40,422 nucleotides of DNA, taken from Weissella thailandensis. GTDB lineage: Bacteria > Bacillota > Bacilli > Lactobacillales > Lactobacillaceae. Below are positions 17,854-27,606 of this stretch, piece by piece. Location of the stretch: the NCBI RefSeq assembly GCF_005405465.1, contig NZ_BJEC01000020.1, positions 1 to 40,422 of the forward strand. Reading direction: 5' to 3'. The notes under the pieces were generated by a model. It was not told where the DNA came from, did no database searches, and saw only the letters and a list, made by a program, of their open reading frames with translations. The first letter of the stretch is position 1, and each line of letters opens with the position of its first letter. A program made the position numbers and the translations under genes.

Positions 17854-18411
17854 ATGCATGATTTACTAATGTCGAAAATCCGCGAACAGTTTGACGGTAT
17901 AACGAGTGTCACAACCTATACGCATGAGATAAAATATATTATTTCGGGACAAATTGGTCAACGTCATGACAAGCTCACTATCTATGACCAATCTTACGAA
18001 CCGCTTGCTGAAATCACCCAAGTTTCGAGTGGTATCTTACCTCGTTTTATTTTAACGAATCAACAACAAACGGTCGGATCAATAGGATTATCTCTAAAAT
18101 TACATGAATTATTATTTGTAAACAATTTAAACTGGCTGGTACTTGGTAGTCTTGAAAAACGCCGTTTCCAAATAAAAACGGTCAGACAGCAGCTAGCAAC
18201 CGCTAATCCAATCAGGGATCAACGTCTGTCTATCCATATTGCTAAAATCAACCAAGAACCACTTTTATTATTAATTATTGCTTTTTTAGACCGCTGGCAA
18301 TTTATTGCCCATGGTCACCCGCTGGCTTGGCCAAGTATTTTTAATGCACCCGCCCCAACATTAACGCCATTTATCAATTCTAATTCACTAAAATATTTAC
18401 CTAAAGAGTAA
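17854..18411 (+). CDS. LURP-one-related/Tubby-like protein (tentative)
   Basis: A 185-residue protein, rich in predicted beta-strands. The segment KLTIYDQSYEPLAEITQV near residue 40, then LPRFILTNQQ, and GLSLKLHELLFVNNLNWLVLG fit the YxjI/LURP-one-related barrel fold, in which a hydrophobic C-terminal helix is buried in the barrel; IHIAKINQEPLLLLIIAFLDRWQF could be that helix. Function in bacteria is unknown. GAGGT precedes the ATG by 8 bases. It is a single-gene unit, divergent from ung and closed by a bidirectional terminator. Confidence 0.6.
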   Translation: MHDLLMSKIREQFDGITSVTTYTHEIKYIISGQIGQRHDKLTIYDQSYEPLAEITQVSSGILPRFILTNQQQTVGSIGLSLKLHELLFVNNLNWLVLGSLEKRRFQIKTVRQQLATANPIRDQRLSIHIAKINQEPLLLLIIAFLDRWQFIAHGHPLAWPSIFNAPAPTLTPFINSNSLKYLPKE

Positions 18412-18443
18412 CAATCAATTACCCATAAGGCATGCCTATAACC

Positions 18444-18493
18444 AAAAAAAGGGGCGCCAATCAACCATTAGCCTGGTTGATTGGCGCCCCTTA
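18444..18493. terminator. Bidirectional terminator with perfect 17-bp stem
   Basis: Arms 18451-18467 and 18474-18490 pair perfectly around a 6-base loop; the stem begins GGGGCGCCAATC. On the minus strand it is followed by seven T, so it mainly ends the ABC transporter operon. The plus side has only a short T stretch. Confidence 0.92.
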
Positions 18494-18509
18494 AACATTA
18501 TCAAAAAGT

Positions 18510-19247
18510 TTATACATTCAAAACTTTATCTAGGAAATCACGTGTACGCGAATCCTGTGGGTTATTAAAAATTTCTGTCGGTGTACCTGCTTCACGAATA
18601 TAGCCATCCGCAAAAAAGACAACCCGATCAGCTACTTGTTTCGCAAATCCCATTTCATGGGTCACCACAATCATTGTCATGCCTTCTTTAGCTAAATCTT
18701 TCATAACTGATAAGACATCACCAACCATCTCCGGGTCCAATGCTGATGTAGGCTCATCAAACAACATAATTTCTGGATTCATTGCCAAGGCTCGAGCAAT
18801 GGCAACACGTTGTTTTTGACCACCAGACAAGGTATCTGGTTTAACATCAGCTTTCTCAGCCAAGCCTACCCGCTCTAAAAGTTGCTTAGCATGATCTGTC
18901 GCTTCACTTTTAGTCATTTTTCCCAATTGGACCGGTGCTAAAATCATATTTTCCATCACGGTTAGATGTGGGAAAAGATTAAAATGTTGGAAAACCATCC
19001 CCACTTTTTCACGGATTTTGTCAATATTTACCTTTGGTTGACTAACATTTTGCCCATCAATAGTAATCTCACCACTATTAATGTCCTCAAGCTTATTCAA
19101 CGAACGTAAAAATGTAGATTTACCAGAACCAGAAGGACCAATCATTACGACAACTTCCCCTTCTTCAACAGACAAGCTCAATCCTTTTAGCACTTCATTT
19201 TTACCAAAACTCTTATGAACATCGCGTGCTTCAATAACTGTTGCCAT
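18510..19247 (-). CDS. glnQ: Polar amino acid ABC transporter ATP-binding protein (GlnQ-like)
   Basis: A 245-residue ATPase: Walker [10 protein letters not shown] near residue 38, signature [15 protein letters not shown] near residue 137, Walker [13 protein letters not shown], and the switch histidine in VVTHEMGFA. It energises the SBP-permease encoded just upstream; its ATG shares a base with that stop codon (TAATG). An upstream in-frame start would sit inside the partner gene and was rejected. Glutamine or a related polar amino acid is the likely substrate. Confidence 0.93.
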   Translation of the reverse strand: MATVIEARDVHKSFGKNEVLKGLSLSVEEGEVVVMIGPSGSGKSTFLRSLNKLEDINSGEITIDGQNVSQPKVNIDKIREKVGMVFQHFNLFPHLTVMENMILAPVQLGKMTKSEATDHAKQLLERVGLAEKADVKPDTLSGGQKQRVAIARALAMNPEIMLFDEPTSALDPEMVGDVLSVMKDLAKEGMTMIVVTHEMGFAKQVADRVVFFADGYIREAGTPTEIFNNPQDSRTRDFLDKVLNV

Positions 19248-20695
19248 TATTTGATCCTCTTTTCTACCCAATTTGATAACCAAGTTAATAGTGTAATAAC
19301 AATAAGATATAATACTGCAATCATTAACCAAACTCTAAATCCTTGCAAATTACGAGCAATAATCAAAGTACCTGTTTGCGTTAATTCAATAATACCAATT
19401 GCTGACAAGATTGACGTATCTTTTAACGTAATAATAAATTGATTAATGAAACTTGGGATTATCAAGCGAACACCTTGTGGCATGACGACTTTCCGCATTG
19501 CTTTACCATAAGGTAAACCAAGTGACCGAGCTGCTTCAAGTTGTCCTGGCGCAACTGATTTAAATCCACCACTCACAAAAGCTCCAATATAGGCTCCTTC
19601 ATTTAGGATCAATGTAATAACTCCCGCTGTGAATGCTGGAATTTTTTGTCCGGTCAAATTAGGAATTCCAATATAGATAAAGAAAGCTAACACAAGCATT
19701 GGTAGGCCACGGAAAATATAAATAATCGTCGTTGATAGACCACGTGCTAACTTGCTTGGCATAACGCCCAAAATTCCTAAGAAGATACCCCAAATAGCTG
19801 CCAGAATGATACCAACCATGGTCAACTCGAGCGTCTTAACTAAACCATTTAATAAAGCACTCTGATTCTCTTTGACCAAATCCCAAATTGTCGTCTTATC
19901 TGCCGTTTGATCAGCTGCATTTTTCTTATAGTTATAACCACCATCTCCGAGGTACCGCTTAACGATTTTGTCATAAGTACCATCTTTAACAATTTTGTCA
20001 TAACCTGCGTTAAACTTCTTTAATAACTCTGCATTGGCAGCTTTTTTAACGCCGAATCCATACCAGTTTCCTTTAGCTGGTTTCGTAACAATTTTTAGAT
20101 TTGTACCTTGCTTGATCGCATATGCCATAACCGGTTGATCTTCGAAAGCAGCAACCGTATTGCCGATTGCCACATCATTATACATAGTATTTGAGTCATT
20201 GAAGAAAGTTACTTTAAACCCATACTTCTTTGATATCTCACGAGCATAATCTGCCCCAGCACTACCCGTTTTAGCAGCAACTGTTTTTCCTTTTAGATCC
20301 GACAACCCTTTGATATCTGATTTAGGTGACACAGCCATCACAATACCACTCTTGTAGTATGGTGTTCCAAAATCAAAAGTACTTTTACGCTCATCTGTAA
20401 TTGACATACCAGCAACGATACCATCGACTTGTCCAGCCTGCACTGCCTGCACACCAGCATTAAAACTCATTGGCTTTAACGTATAGGTAAAGTTCTCACG
20501 TTTTGAAATTTCTTTCAACATGTCCATATCAATTCCACGATATTTACCACCATCCGTTTGAAACTCAAACGGTGGAAATGTTGTATCAGTTGTAATGGTA
20601 TAATTTGGCGTTGCTGCGTGGGCAGCGGGTACACTAACGGTAATACCGACTGCTAGTCCCACCAATGCCATTAAACTAATTAACCACTTGCGCAT
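19247..20695 (-). CDS. glnP: Amino acid ABC transporter, fused substrate-binding and permease protein (GlnP-like)
   Basis: A 482-residue fusion. A signal segment (about 1-27, ending HAA) precedes one SBP domain (about 30-265; [17 protein letters not shown], then [11 protein letters not shown]-like motif), then a permease domain with about five membrane segments and the EAA loop [21 protein letters not shown] near residue 393. Lactococcal GlnP has two binding domains; here there is one. GGAGG precedes the ATG. Substrate is inferred from the family. Confidence 0.93.
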   Translation of the reverse strand: MRKWLISLMALVGLAVGITVSVPAAHAATPNYTITTDTTFPPFEFQTDGGKYRGIDMDMLKEISKRENFTYTLKPMSFNAGVQAVQAGQVDGIVAGMSITDERKSTFDFGTPYYKSGIVMAVSPKSDIKGLSDLKGKTVAAKTGSAGADYAREISKKYGFKVTFFNDSNTMYNDVAIGNTVAAFEDQPVMAYAIKQGTNLKIVTKPAKGNWYGFGVKKAANAELLKKFNAGYDKIVKDGTYDKIVKRYLGDGGYNYKKNAADQTADKTTIWDLVKENQSALLNGLVKTLELTMVGIILAAIWGIFLGILGVMPSKLARGLSTTIIYIFRGLPMLVLAFFIYIGIPNLTGQKIPAFTAGVITLILNEGAYIGAFVSGGFKSVAPGQLEAARSLGLPYGKAMRKVVMPQGVRLIIPSFINQFIITLKDTSILSAIGIIELTQTGTLIIARNLQGFRVWLMIAVLYLIVITLLTWLSNWVEKRIK

Positions 20696-20774
20696 TGTCT
20701 ATTTCCTCCAAGACTATTATTTTCACATTCATACCAACATATTCTACGCTCTTCAATTCATAAAGAGTTATTTA

Positions 20775-20793
20775 ATGTCAGTTTTCCTGACAT
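20775..20793. promoter_or_regulatory. Palindrome upstream of glnP (possible operator)
   Basis: ATGTCAG and CTGACAT, 7-base perfect arms separated by 5 bases. It lies between the smpB terminator and a possible minus-strand promoter (TTGAAG, 17 bases, TATGAA). No regulator is identified; it is not a CodY box. Confidence 0.4.
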
Positions 20794-20813
20794 ATGGCGC
20801 ATTTTATGATACA

Positions 20814-20871
20814 ACAAAAAAACTGATTTAATTGGTGTTGCCCATTGGCACCCAAATTAAACCAGTTTTTT
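20814..20871 (-). terminator. Terminator after smpB
   Basis: AAAACTGGTTTAATT pairs with AATTAAATCAGTTTT, continuing into GGGTG/CACC, then a run of seven T on the minus strand. Confidence 0.9.
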
Positions 20872-20879
20872 AGGAATTA

Positions 20880-21350
20880 TTAATAACGTCTCTTTAGTGT
20901 TCGATGTAATTCACGATCTTGATCGCGCTTTTTGATTGTTTCACGTTTATCGTAGTTTCGCTTACCCGTTGCAACACCAATCAAAACTTTTGCAAACCCA
21001 CGTTTTAGATAAACTTTTAAGGGTACAATTGTTTTTCCTTGTTGCGCAACAGCTACTTGTAAACTTTTAATTTCTTTTTTATGTAATAACAATCGCCGAC
21101 TACGTAGTGGATCGTGGTTGAATCGATTACCTTGTTCAAACGGGCTAATATGCACGTTATCTAACCAAGCTTGTCCATCACGAATTTGTATAAAGCCGTC
21201 CCCTATCGTAATCTTGCTAGCACGAACTGATTTGATCTCCGTACCGGTCAGTTCCAAACCAGCTTCATAGGTTTCAGCAATCGCATAATTATATCGCGCC
21301 TTATTATTAGTTGCCAACGCACCATCTGTGCGCCGCTTTTTCTTAGCCAT
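20880..21350 (-). CDS. smpB: SsrA-binding protein SmpB
   Basis: Binds tmRNA for trans-translation and ribosome rescue. The 156-residue sequence has [10 protein letters not shown] near residue 15, [18 protein letters not shown] near residue 37, and the basic C-terminal tail [21 protein letters not shown] that enters the mRNA channel. GGGGG lies before the ATG. It follows rnr by 19 bases; RNase R and SmpB act together in degrading faulty mRNAs, and the secG-rnr-smpB order is conserved. Confidence 0.97.
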   Translation of the reverse strand: MAKKKRRTDGALATNNKARYNYAIAETYEAGLELTGTEIKSVRASKITIGDGFIQIRDGQAWLDNVHISPFEQGNRFNHDPLRSRRLLLHKKEIKSLQVAVAQQGKTIVPLKVYLKRGFAKVLIGVATGKRNYDKRETIKKRDQDRELHRTLKRRY

Positions 21351-21369
21351 GACAACCCCCTAATTCTAA

Positions 21370-23724
21370 TTACTTATGACGTCCTTTACGATTAGTTCCT
21401 TGATGTTTTGAATCCGGCTTACGCTTATTTTGATAAGCGCCAAATGCTTTACCATCATTATGGGTCTTATTACCCTTTGATGAATGATTGCGTTTATCAT
21501 TTTGCCGACGTCCACCACGATTTTTACCAAAGGCTCCTCGATGTTCATCAGGTACTTTAATATCTGTGACTGGTGCTTCATCTGGATCAACTAGCACGAA
21601 GTCGATCGATGCTTGTTCTTTATCAACACGAACAACACGCACCTTAACTGGTTGACCAATCTGGTAAATGTGGTGCAAGCGACGACCAATTAATGCCATA
21701 TGAGCTTCATCATAGACATACTGGTCATCCGTAAAGTTAGACACATGAATCAAGCCTTCAACCGTGTTTTCCAACGAAACAAACATACCAAACTTCAAAA
21801 CACCATTCACAACGCCATCGAACTCTTGGCCGACCTTATCCATCATGAATTCGGCCTTCTTCATTGCATCAGTATCACGTTCAGTATCAACCGCACGGCG
21901 TTCCTTAACTGATGTATCCTCACCAATTTGAGCTAATTTATCGGCATACTTAGCCTGCGCCTCTTCACCCAAACCATTTTTCTCGTACCATTTAATCAAA
22001 CGATGAACCGTTAAATCAGGATAACGTCGAATTGGTGAAGTAAAGTGCGTATAATATTCTGCACCAATACCAAAGTGACCCAATGGATCATTTGAATACT
22101 TTGCTTGTTTCATTGTCCGCAACATCATTGTCGAAACCATCTGTTCTTCAGGACGATCCACAAAGAAATTATGAATAGCTTGCAAATCAGTTGACTTGAC
22201 GTTTTCAGGATCCAATTTAACTGGTGCACCTAAGGCTTTAACAAAATCAACAAAGCTCTGCACACGATCAGCATCTGGTGCTTCGTGTATACGATACAAG
22301 AATGGCACCTTAGCTAGGTCGAAATGCATGGCAACAGTTTCATTAGCTGCTAGCATAAATGATTCAATAATTCGCTCTGATAAACCACGTTCACGTAATT
22401 CAATATCCGTCGGTTTACCCTCTTCATCAACAATAATCTTTGCCTCAGGCGCATCGAACTCGATAGCACCTCTAGCAGTACGTTTAGCCGACAAAATATC
22501 GTGCAACTCAGCCATCTCTTCAAACATTGGCACTAGTTCCGCATACTCAGAACGAGTCTCTTCATCACCATCCAAGATTGCGTTAACTGCTTTATAAGTC
22601 ATCCGCGCATGTGATCGCATCACTGATGTGTGCAGACGGTGACTAACTAAATTACCTTTTGGTGTAAACTCCATCTCAGCTGACATAGCTAGTCGATCAA
22701 CACCTGGATTTAATGAAGCAATCCCATTTGAAATTTTACGAGGCAACATTGGAATCACACGATCTGTTAGATAAACAGACGTGCCTCGATTATAAGCCTC
22801 TTCGTCTAATGGTGTGCCTTCAACCGCATAATGTGAGACATCAGCAATGTGGACACCCAAATGGAAATTACCATTTGGCAGCTTCCATACAACGACTGCA
22901 TCATCCAAATCCTTTGACTCAATAGAATCAATGGTTACTAATGGTTGGTCAGTAATATCTTCACGACCCTCACGTTCACTATCTAATACCTCATCAGGAA
23001 TGGCCTCGGCTTGTTTCATCGCATCTTTAGGGAATACGTGTGGCACATCATGATTATAAACAATCTCCAAGATATCAACACCTGGATCATCCTTATAACC
23101 AATTTTCTCTGTGATTACACCTGTAAAGTGCTTAGGCATTTCCGCAGAAGGATACGTTGCGATTGAAGCCATAACCACTTCACCGTCTGTCGCAACCAAT
23201 CCCCCTTCTTTAACCAAAAACTCAAAGGAAGAGAACTTCTTATCAGTCAAACGAATACTACCGACATAGCCTTTGTAGGCACTGCCTAAGGAGAACTCAC
23301 CAACAACATGTTCGCGACCACGTGTAATAATTTCTTCGATCTTACCTTCAGGACCACGCTTATCGTCGCCCTTATTAAGCAACTTGACACGTACTTCATC
23401 GCCTTGCGTTGCAAAAGCCGTATTATCTGGGTTAACAAACACATCCGGTGCTTTTTCATCATAGTGAACAAAGCCGAACCCTTTGTCATTGGCCTTAAAT
23501 GTACCAATGACTCCTTCATGATCTGCATTATATTGAAATGCACCTGCATCATTAACTTTAACTTTGCCAGCACGTTCCAAAGCTGCCAAAGCTTGTACAA
23601 CTGATTTGAAAGCATTCGCATCATTTAATCGCAACCCATCTGTTAACGTTTGTGCTGGATACGCTTGGGTCGGATTTCCTTTCAAAAAGCCAAATAATTG
23701 GTCTTGTAAATTTTGTAAATCCAT
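21370..23724 (-). CDS. rnr: Ribonuclease R
   Basis: A 784-residue processive 3'-5' exoribonuclease of the RNB family. In order: a winged-helix start, cold-shock domains (FKANDKGFGFVHYDEK near residue 74), the RNB domain with active-site IDSIESKDLDDAV near residue 262, an S1 domain (GVLKFGMFVSLENTVEGLIHVS near residue 642), and a basic low-complexity tail from about 725 (rich in K, R, G, N). It degrades structured RNA. The ribosome site is weak. Confidence 0.97.
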   Translation of the reverse strand: MDLQNLQDQLFGFLKGNPTQAYPAQTLTDGLRLNDANAFKSVVQALAALERAGKVKVNDAGAFQYNADHEGVIGTFKANDKGFGFVHYDEKAPDVFVNPDNTAFATQGDEVRVKLLNKGDDKRGPEGKIEEIITRGREHVVGEFSLGSAYKGYVGSIRLTDKKFSSFEFLVKEGGLVATDGEVVMASIATYPSAEMPKHFTGVITEKIGYKDDPGVDILEIVYNHDVPHVFPKDAMKQAEAIPDEVLDSEREGREDITDQPLVTIDSIESKDLDDAVVVWKLPNGNFHLGVHIADVSHYAVEGTPLDEEAYNRGTSVYLTDRVIPMLPRKISNGIASLNPGVDRLAMSAEMEFTPKGNLVSHRLHTSVMRSHARMTYKAVNAILDGDEETRSEYAELVPMFEEMAELHDILSAKRTARGAIEFDAPEAKIIVDEEGKPTDIELRERGLSERIIESFMLAANETVAMHFDLAKVPFLYRIHEAPDADRVQSFVDFVKALGAPVKLDPENVKSTDLQAIHNFFVDRPEEQMVSTMMLRTMKQAKYSNDPLGHFGIGAEYYTHFTSPIRRYPDLTVHRLIKWYEKNGLGEEAQAKYADKLAQIGEDTSVKERRAVDTERDTDAMKKAEFMMDKVGQEFDGVVNGVLKFGMFVSLENTVEGLIHVSNFTDDQYVYDEAHMALIGRRLHHIYQIGQPVKVRVVRVDKEQASIDFVLVDPDEAPVTDIKVPDEHRGAFGKNRGGRRQNDKRNHSSKGNKTHNDGKAFGAYQNKRKPDSKHQGTNRKGRHK

Positions 23725-23749
23725 TAATTTCTCGCTATTCTTAAAATGA

Positions 23750-23783
23750 AAGACCTCTCGTACAATATGTCACGAGAGGTCTT
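23750..23783 (-). terminator. Terminator between secG and rnr
   Basis: Perfect 12-base arms, AAGACCTCTCGT and its complement, around a 10-base loop, with T-rich sequence beyond on the minus strand. It probably reduces secG read-through into rnr. Confidence 0.75.
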
Positions 23784-23799
23784 GCGCACTGGTAAATTT

Positions 23800-24036
23800 T
23801 TAATGTGAAGAAAGGTAAACAAGCGCCAATCCCAAAATAAACCAGATTGCTGCAAGGACTGCTGTAATTCGTTGCATCACGGCAACAAATCCCCGGGCCT
23901 TTTGGGTTGCAAACAAGTCACCACCGCCACCTGACAATGCTGACAAAGCATCCTGTTGCTTAGATGGTTGCATCATAACTGCAATAATAATCAGTGCACC
24001 CACTACAATCATTGCCGTTAATAGTGTGTCGTACAT
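23800..24036 (-). CDS. secG: Preprotein translocase subunit SecG
   Basis: A 78-residue membrane protein of the SecYEG channel, with two membrane segments (about 5-22 and 53-74) joined by the conserved SALSGGGGDLFATQKARG loop. Length and motif are typical. It lies between eno and rnr with its own promoter. Confidence 0.95.
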   Translation of the reverse strand: MYDTLLTAMIVVGALIIIAVMMQPSKQQDALSALSGGGGDLFATQKARGFVAVMQRITAVLAAIWFILGLALVYLSSH

Positions 24037-24082
24037 CTCGGTGCCTCCTCTTTCTTCTATCTTTAATCATATATACTTTTAT

Positions 24083-24111
24083 AGCATAACATAGGTAATA
24101 AATTGTCTCAA
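24083..24111 (-). promoter_or_regulatory. secG promoter
   Basis: TTGAGA at 24106-24111, a 17-base spacer, and TATGCT at 24083-24088 on the minus strand, immediately after the eno terminator. Confidence 0.6.
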
Positions 24112-24112
24112 T

Positions 24113-24160
24113 AAAAAAAGGTAAGACAGAACATATTTCGCTCGGTCTTACCTTTTTTTA
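24113..24160 (-). terminator. Terminator after eno
   Basis: GGTAAGAC pairs with GTCTTACC, extended by A/T runs on both sides (seven T on the minus strand). Confidence 0.9.
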
Positions 24161-24174
24161 TTATAAATAATTAA

Positions 24175-25545
<1,371 letters not shown>

Positions 25546-25595
25546 TTACTTATTCTTGAAAGTATAGTTATATATGGGAATATCCCTCGGGATTT

Positions 25596-25624
25596 ATTGT
25601 AACATAATTCACAGTATATGCTAA
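25596..25624 (-). promoter_or_regulatory. eno promoter
   Basis: TTAGCA at 25619-25624, 17 bases, TACAAT at 25596-25601 on the minus strand. The leader of about 55 nt contains GGGATATTCCC, a short hairpin at 25576-25586. Confidence 0.6.
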
Positions 25625-25839
25625 CAACGACGTTCGTAAGTTAAATAAGGGACATAAAAAATTCACATTATCATCATAACTAGCAAAACATTGACTAATT
25701 ATTATTAATAATTTTTATCATCTTAGTCATTGATTTGCAAGTTATTTGTTGTCATTTTGTTATATAATTGACTGTCATGTAATTGTTAAGCACGTTAAAC
25801 TGTATTTATCATTGCATTATTGTTTTTCGGGGGGGATTT

Positions 25840-26622
25840 ATGAAACGAGCAATTTTTACTATTTCATTACTATTAGGGTTATTGTTTGCCATCCCAGTTT
25901 GCTTTCTTAGTACGTCACAGGCATTCTCTGGTTGGTTAATAAATCCTAAGGAACAAGCAAGCCATTTACAATCCCAAAAACAATCACAAGCTGAATCTAA
26001 ATCTAATTTAGAAAAATTTAGTTCGCGATTAGCAGCGAGTGGCGTGTCTGTTGTTTCTAGCAACTCTGAGGAAGCTGTCGATCCTAATCGAGCTGTGATG
26101 ACTTCTATAAAACCACAAGATTCTAACTCATCTCGGCCAACCTCTGACCAAGAAACGTCTGCCCGAGCAACGACCACTAAGCGAGATAATACCGCTGATC
26201 AAACGACAACATCCACCCCTAGCTCACAATCGAGTTCAACCATGACTAGCCAACCTAGTTCAAGTGAATCAAACCTACCGAGCGAGTCAAGTGACCCGGA
26301 CTCATCAAGCTTACCAAGCAGCTCTAGCTCTGTTATTACTAGCTCATCTTCTAGCGAAAGCTTACCTAGTGAAAGTTCTTCTAATGAAGATTCATCTAGT
26401 GACCCAATTAATAGTGAAACATCTAACGTACCAAGTAGTTCTTCGAATGAAAATCCTAGTTCTTCGAATGAATCAGAATCAAATACTAATGATTCTGATT
26501 CCTCAACTACTAACAACAATAACAGTTCAGAAGAACAACAGAATAACGACACAAATAGTCAGACAGCTGAAACTTCAGTCGTCCCACCAACACCTGATAC
26601 GGCAATTTCTTCTGTCGATTAA
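25840..26622 (+). CDS. Secreted or membrane-anchored Ser-rich low-complexity protein
   Basis: No family recognised. The chosen start (MKRAIFTISLL, ribosome site GGGGGG) gives 260 residues; a longer in-frame start adds 19 residues without a ribosome site. Residues 2-29 form a signal or anchor segment. Residues 30-95 are a mixed charged/polar head. From about 96 to the end the sequence is Ser/Asn/Thr/Glu repeats such as SSSSESLPSESSSNEDSSS. There is no LPXTG sorting motif and no canonical lipobox. It is the only plus-strand gene between eno and tpiA and ends at a shared terminator. It may be a wall-spanning spacer; this is inference. Confidence 0.75.
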   Translation: MKRAIFTISLLLGLLFAIPVCFLSTSQAFSGWLINPKEQASHLQSQKQSQAESKSNLEKFSSRLAASGVSVVSSNSEEAVDPNRAVMTSIKPQDSNSSRPTSDQETSARATTTKRDNTADQTTTSTPSSQSSSTMTSQPSSSESNLPSESSDPDSSSLPSSSSSVITSSSSSESLPSESSSNEDSSSDPINSETSNVPSSSSNENPSSSNESESNTNDSDSSTTNNNNSSEEQQNNDTNSQTAETSVVPPTPDTAISSVD

Positions 26623-26625
26623 AAA

Positions 26626-26682
26626 TAAAAATACGAGTGAGATAAGCACAGGTTGCGCCATTCTCACTCGTATTTTTATTTT
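26626..26682. terminator. Bidirectional terminator between Ser-rich gene and tpiA
   Basis: AAAAATACGAGTGAGA pairs perfectly with TCTCACTCGTATTTTT around a 19-base loop, with T-runs in both directions. It serves the convergent genes. Confidence 0.93.
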
Positions 26683-27457
26683 ATAAATTACGTTTTGCCT
26701 GCTCCGCTAAACTAATTAACTCAATAAATGTCGCTGCATCGAGTGCAGCATCCCCAACTAATACACCATCAATATCAGGCTGCTTTAATAGCTCATAAGC
26801 ATTTGCTGGTTTGACTGAACCACCATACAAGACACGCACATGATCAGCAACATCCTGATCAAACATATCGGCAACTGTCTGCCGAATCACACGTAAACTC
26901 TTTTGCGCTGCATCAGGTCCCATTGCTTGACCAGAACCAATCGCTGCTGTCGGTTCATACGCTAACATTAACCGACCCATTTCTTCATGAGTGACTCCCT
27001 TTAAGGATTCAACTACCTGATTCACAATCCAATGTGCATGATCATTGAGTGATTCCAATTGCACAGCTTCATCAATTGCGATAATAGGTGATAACCCATT
27101 CCGTAATGCCGCCAATGTCTTTAGGTTAACCATCTCATCAGTTTCACGGAAATAATTACGGCGCTCAGAATGGCCAATAATCACGCGACTAATACCTAAA
27201 TCAGCAAGTGCCGCTGGACTTGTCTCACCAGTATAAGCTCCCTTATCCTGCCAATACATGTTTTCGGCCCCAATTTCAACAGCTGTTCCTTTGGCAGCAG
27301 TTACCATTGCATTTAACAATACATCCTGTCCTGCTAGTACGGCATCCACATGTGGATAAACCGCCAATTTCGGTGAAATCTCAACAATATAGCGCTTTAC
27401 CTCACTTGGCAATTTATTCATTTTCCAATTTGCAATAACAATTGGTCGTCGTAACAT
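26681..27457 (-). CDS. tpiA: Triosephosphate isomerase, divergent
   Basis: A 258-residue TIM-barrel protein that would interconvert dihydroxyacetone phosphate and glyceraldehyde-3-phosphate. Catalytic residues are kept: K12 (ANWKMN), H96 (IIGHSERR) and E168 (AYEP), plus YGGSVKPANA. Conserved parts are altered: the loop-6 hinge PVW is PTA, the loop end GTGKTA is GSGQAM, CVGE is AIDE, and the phosphate loop VGGASL is VGDAAL. In a heterofermenter this enzyme carries little glycolytic flux and mainly provides DHAP for GpsA. It has an extended -10 promoter. Confidence 0.9.
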   Translation of the reverse strand: MLRRPIVIANWKMNKLPSEVKRYIVEISPKLAVYPHVDAVLAGQDVLLNAMVTAAKGTAVEIGAENMYWQDKGAYTGETSPAALADLGISRVIIGHSERRNYFRETDEMVNLKTLAALRNGLSPIIAIDEAVQLESLNDHAHWIVNQVVESLKGVTHEEMGRLMLAYEPTAAIGSGQAMGPDAAQKSLRVIRQTVADMFDQDVADHVRVLYGGSVKPANAYELLKQPDIDGVLVGDAALDAATFIELISLAEQAKRNL

Positions 27458-27490
27458 TATCTTTTACCACCCCTCATCGTGCTTATTCTG

Positions 27491-27499
27491 ATTATACCA
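27491..27499 (-). promoter_or_regulatory. tpiA promoter, extended -10
   Basis: TGGTATAAT on the minus strand about 34 bases before the tpiA start; no clear -35. Confidence 0.55.
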
Positions 27500-27606
27500 C
27501 GCTTTCTAATCCAAATATGCGTAATGAGCCATTCAGTATTTTTGATATTAATAGCAGTCTACCTAAACAAAGATCTTAACTTTTTATTCACATTTACTTC
27601 GAGGCA

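Noticed and set aside
22196-22597. Plus-strand frame of 133 codons opposite rnr
   Set aside because: Shadow of the RNase R reading frame; Ser-rich only because of reversed codons.
26264-26686. Second plus-strand frame and an antisense frame (26199-26552) inside the Ser-rich gene
   Set aside because: Both come from the repetitive codons; neither has a start signal, and one runs through the terminator.
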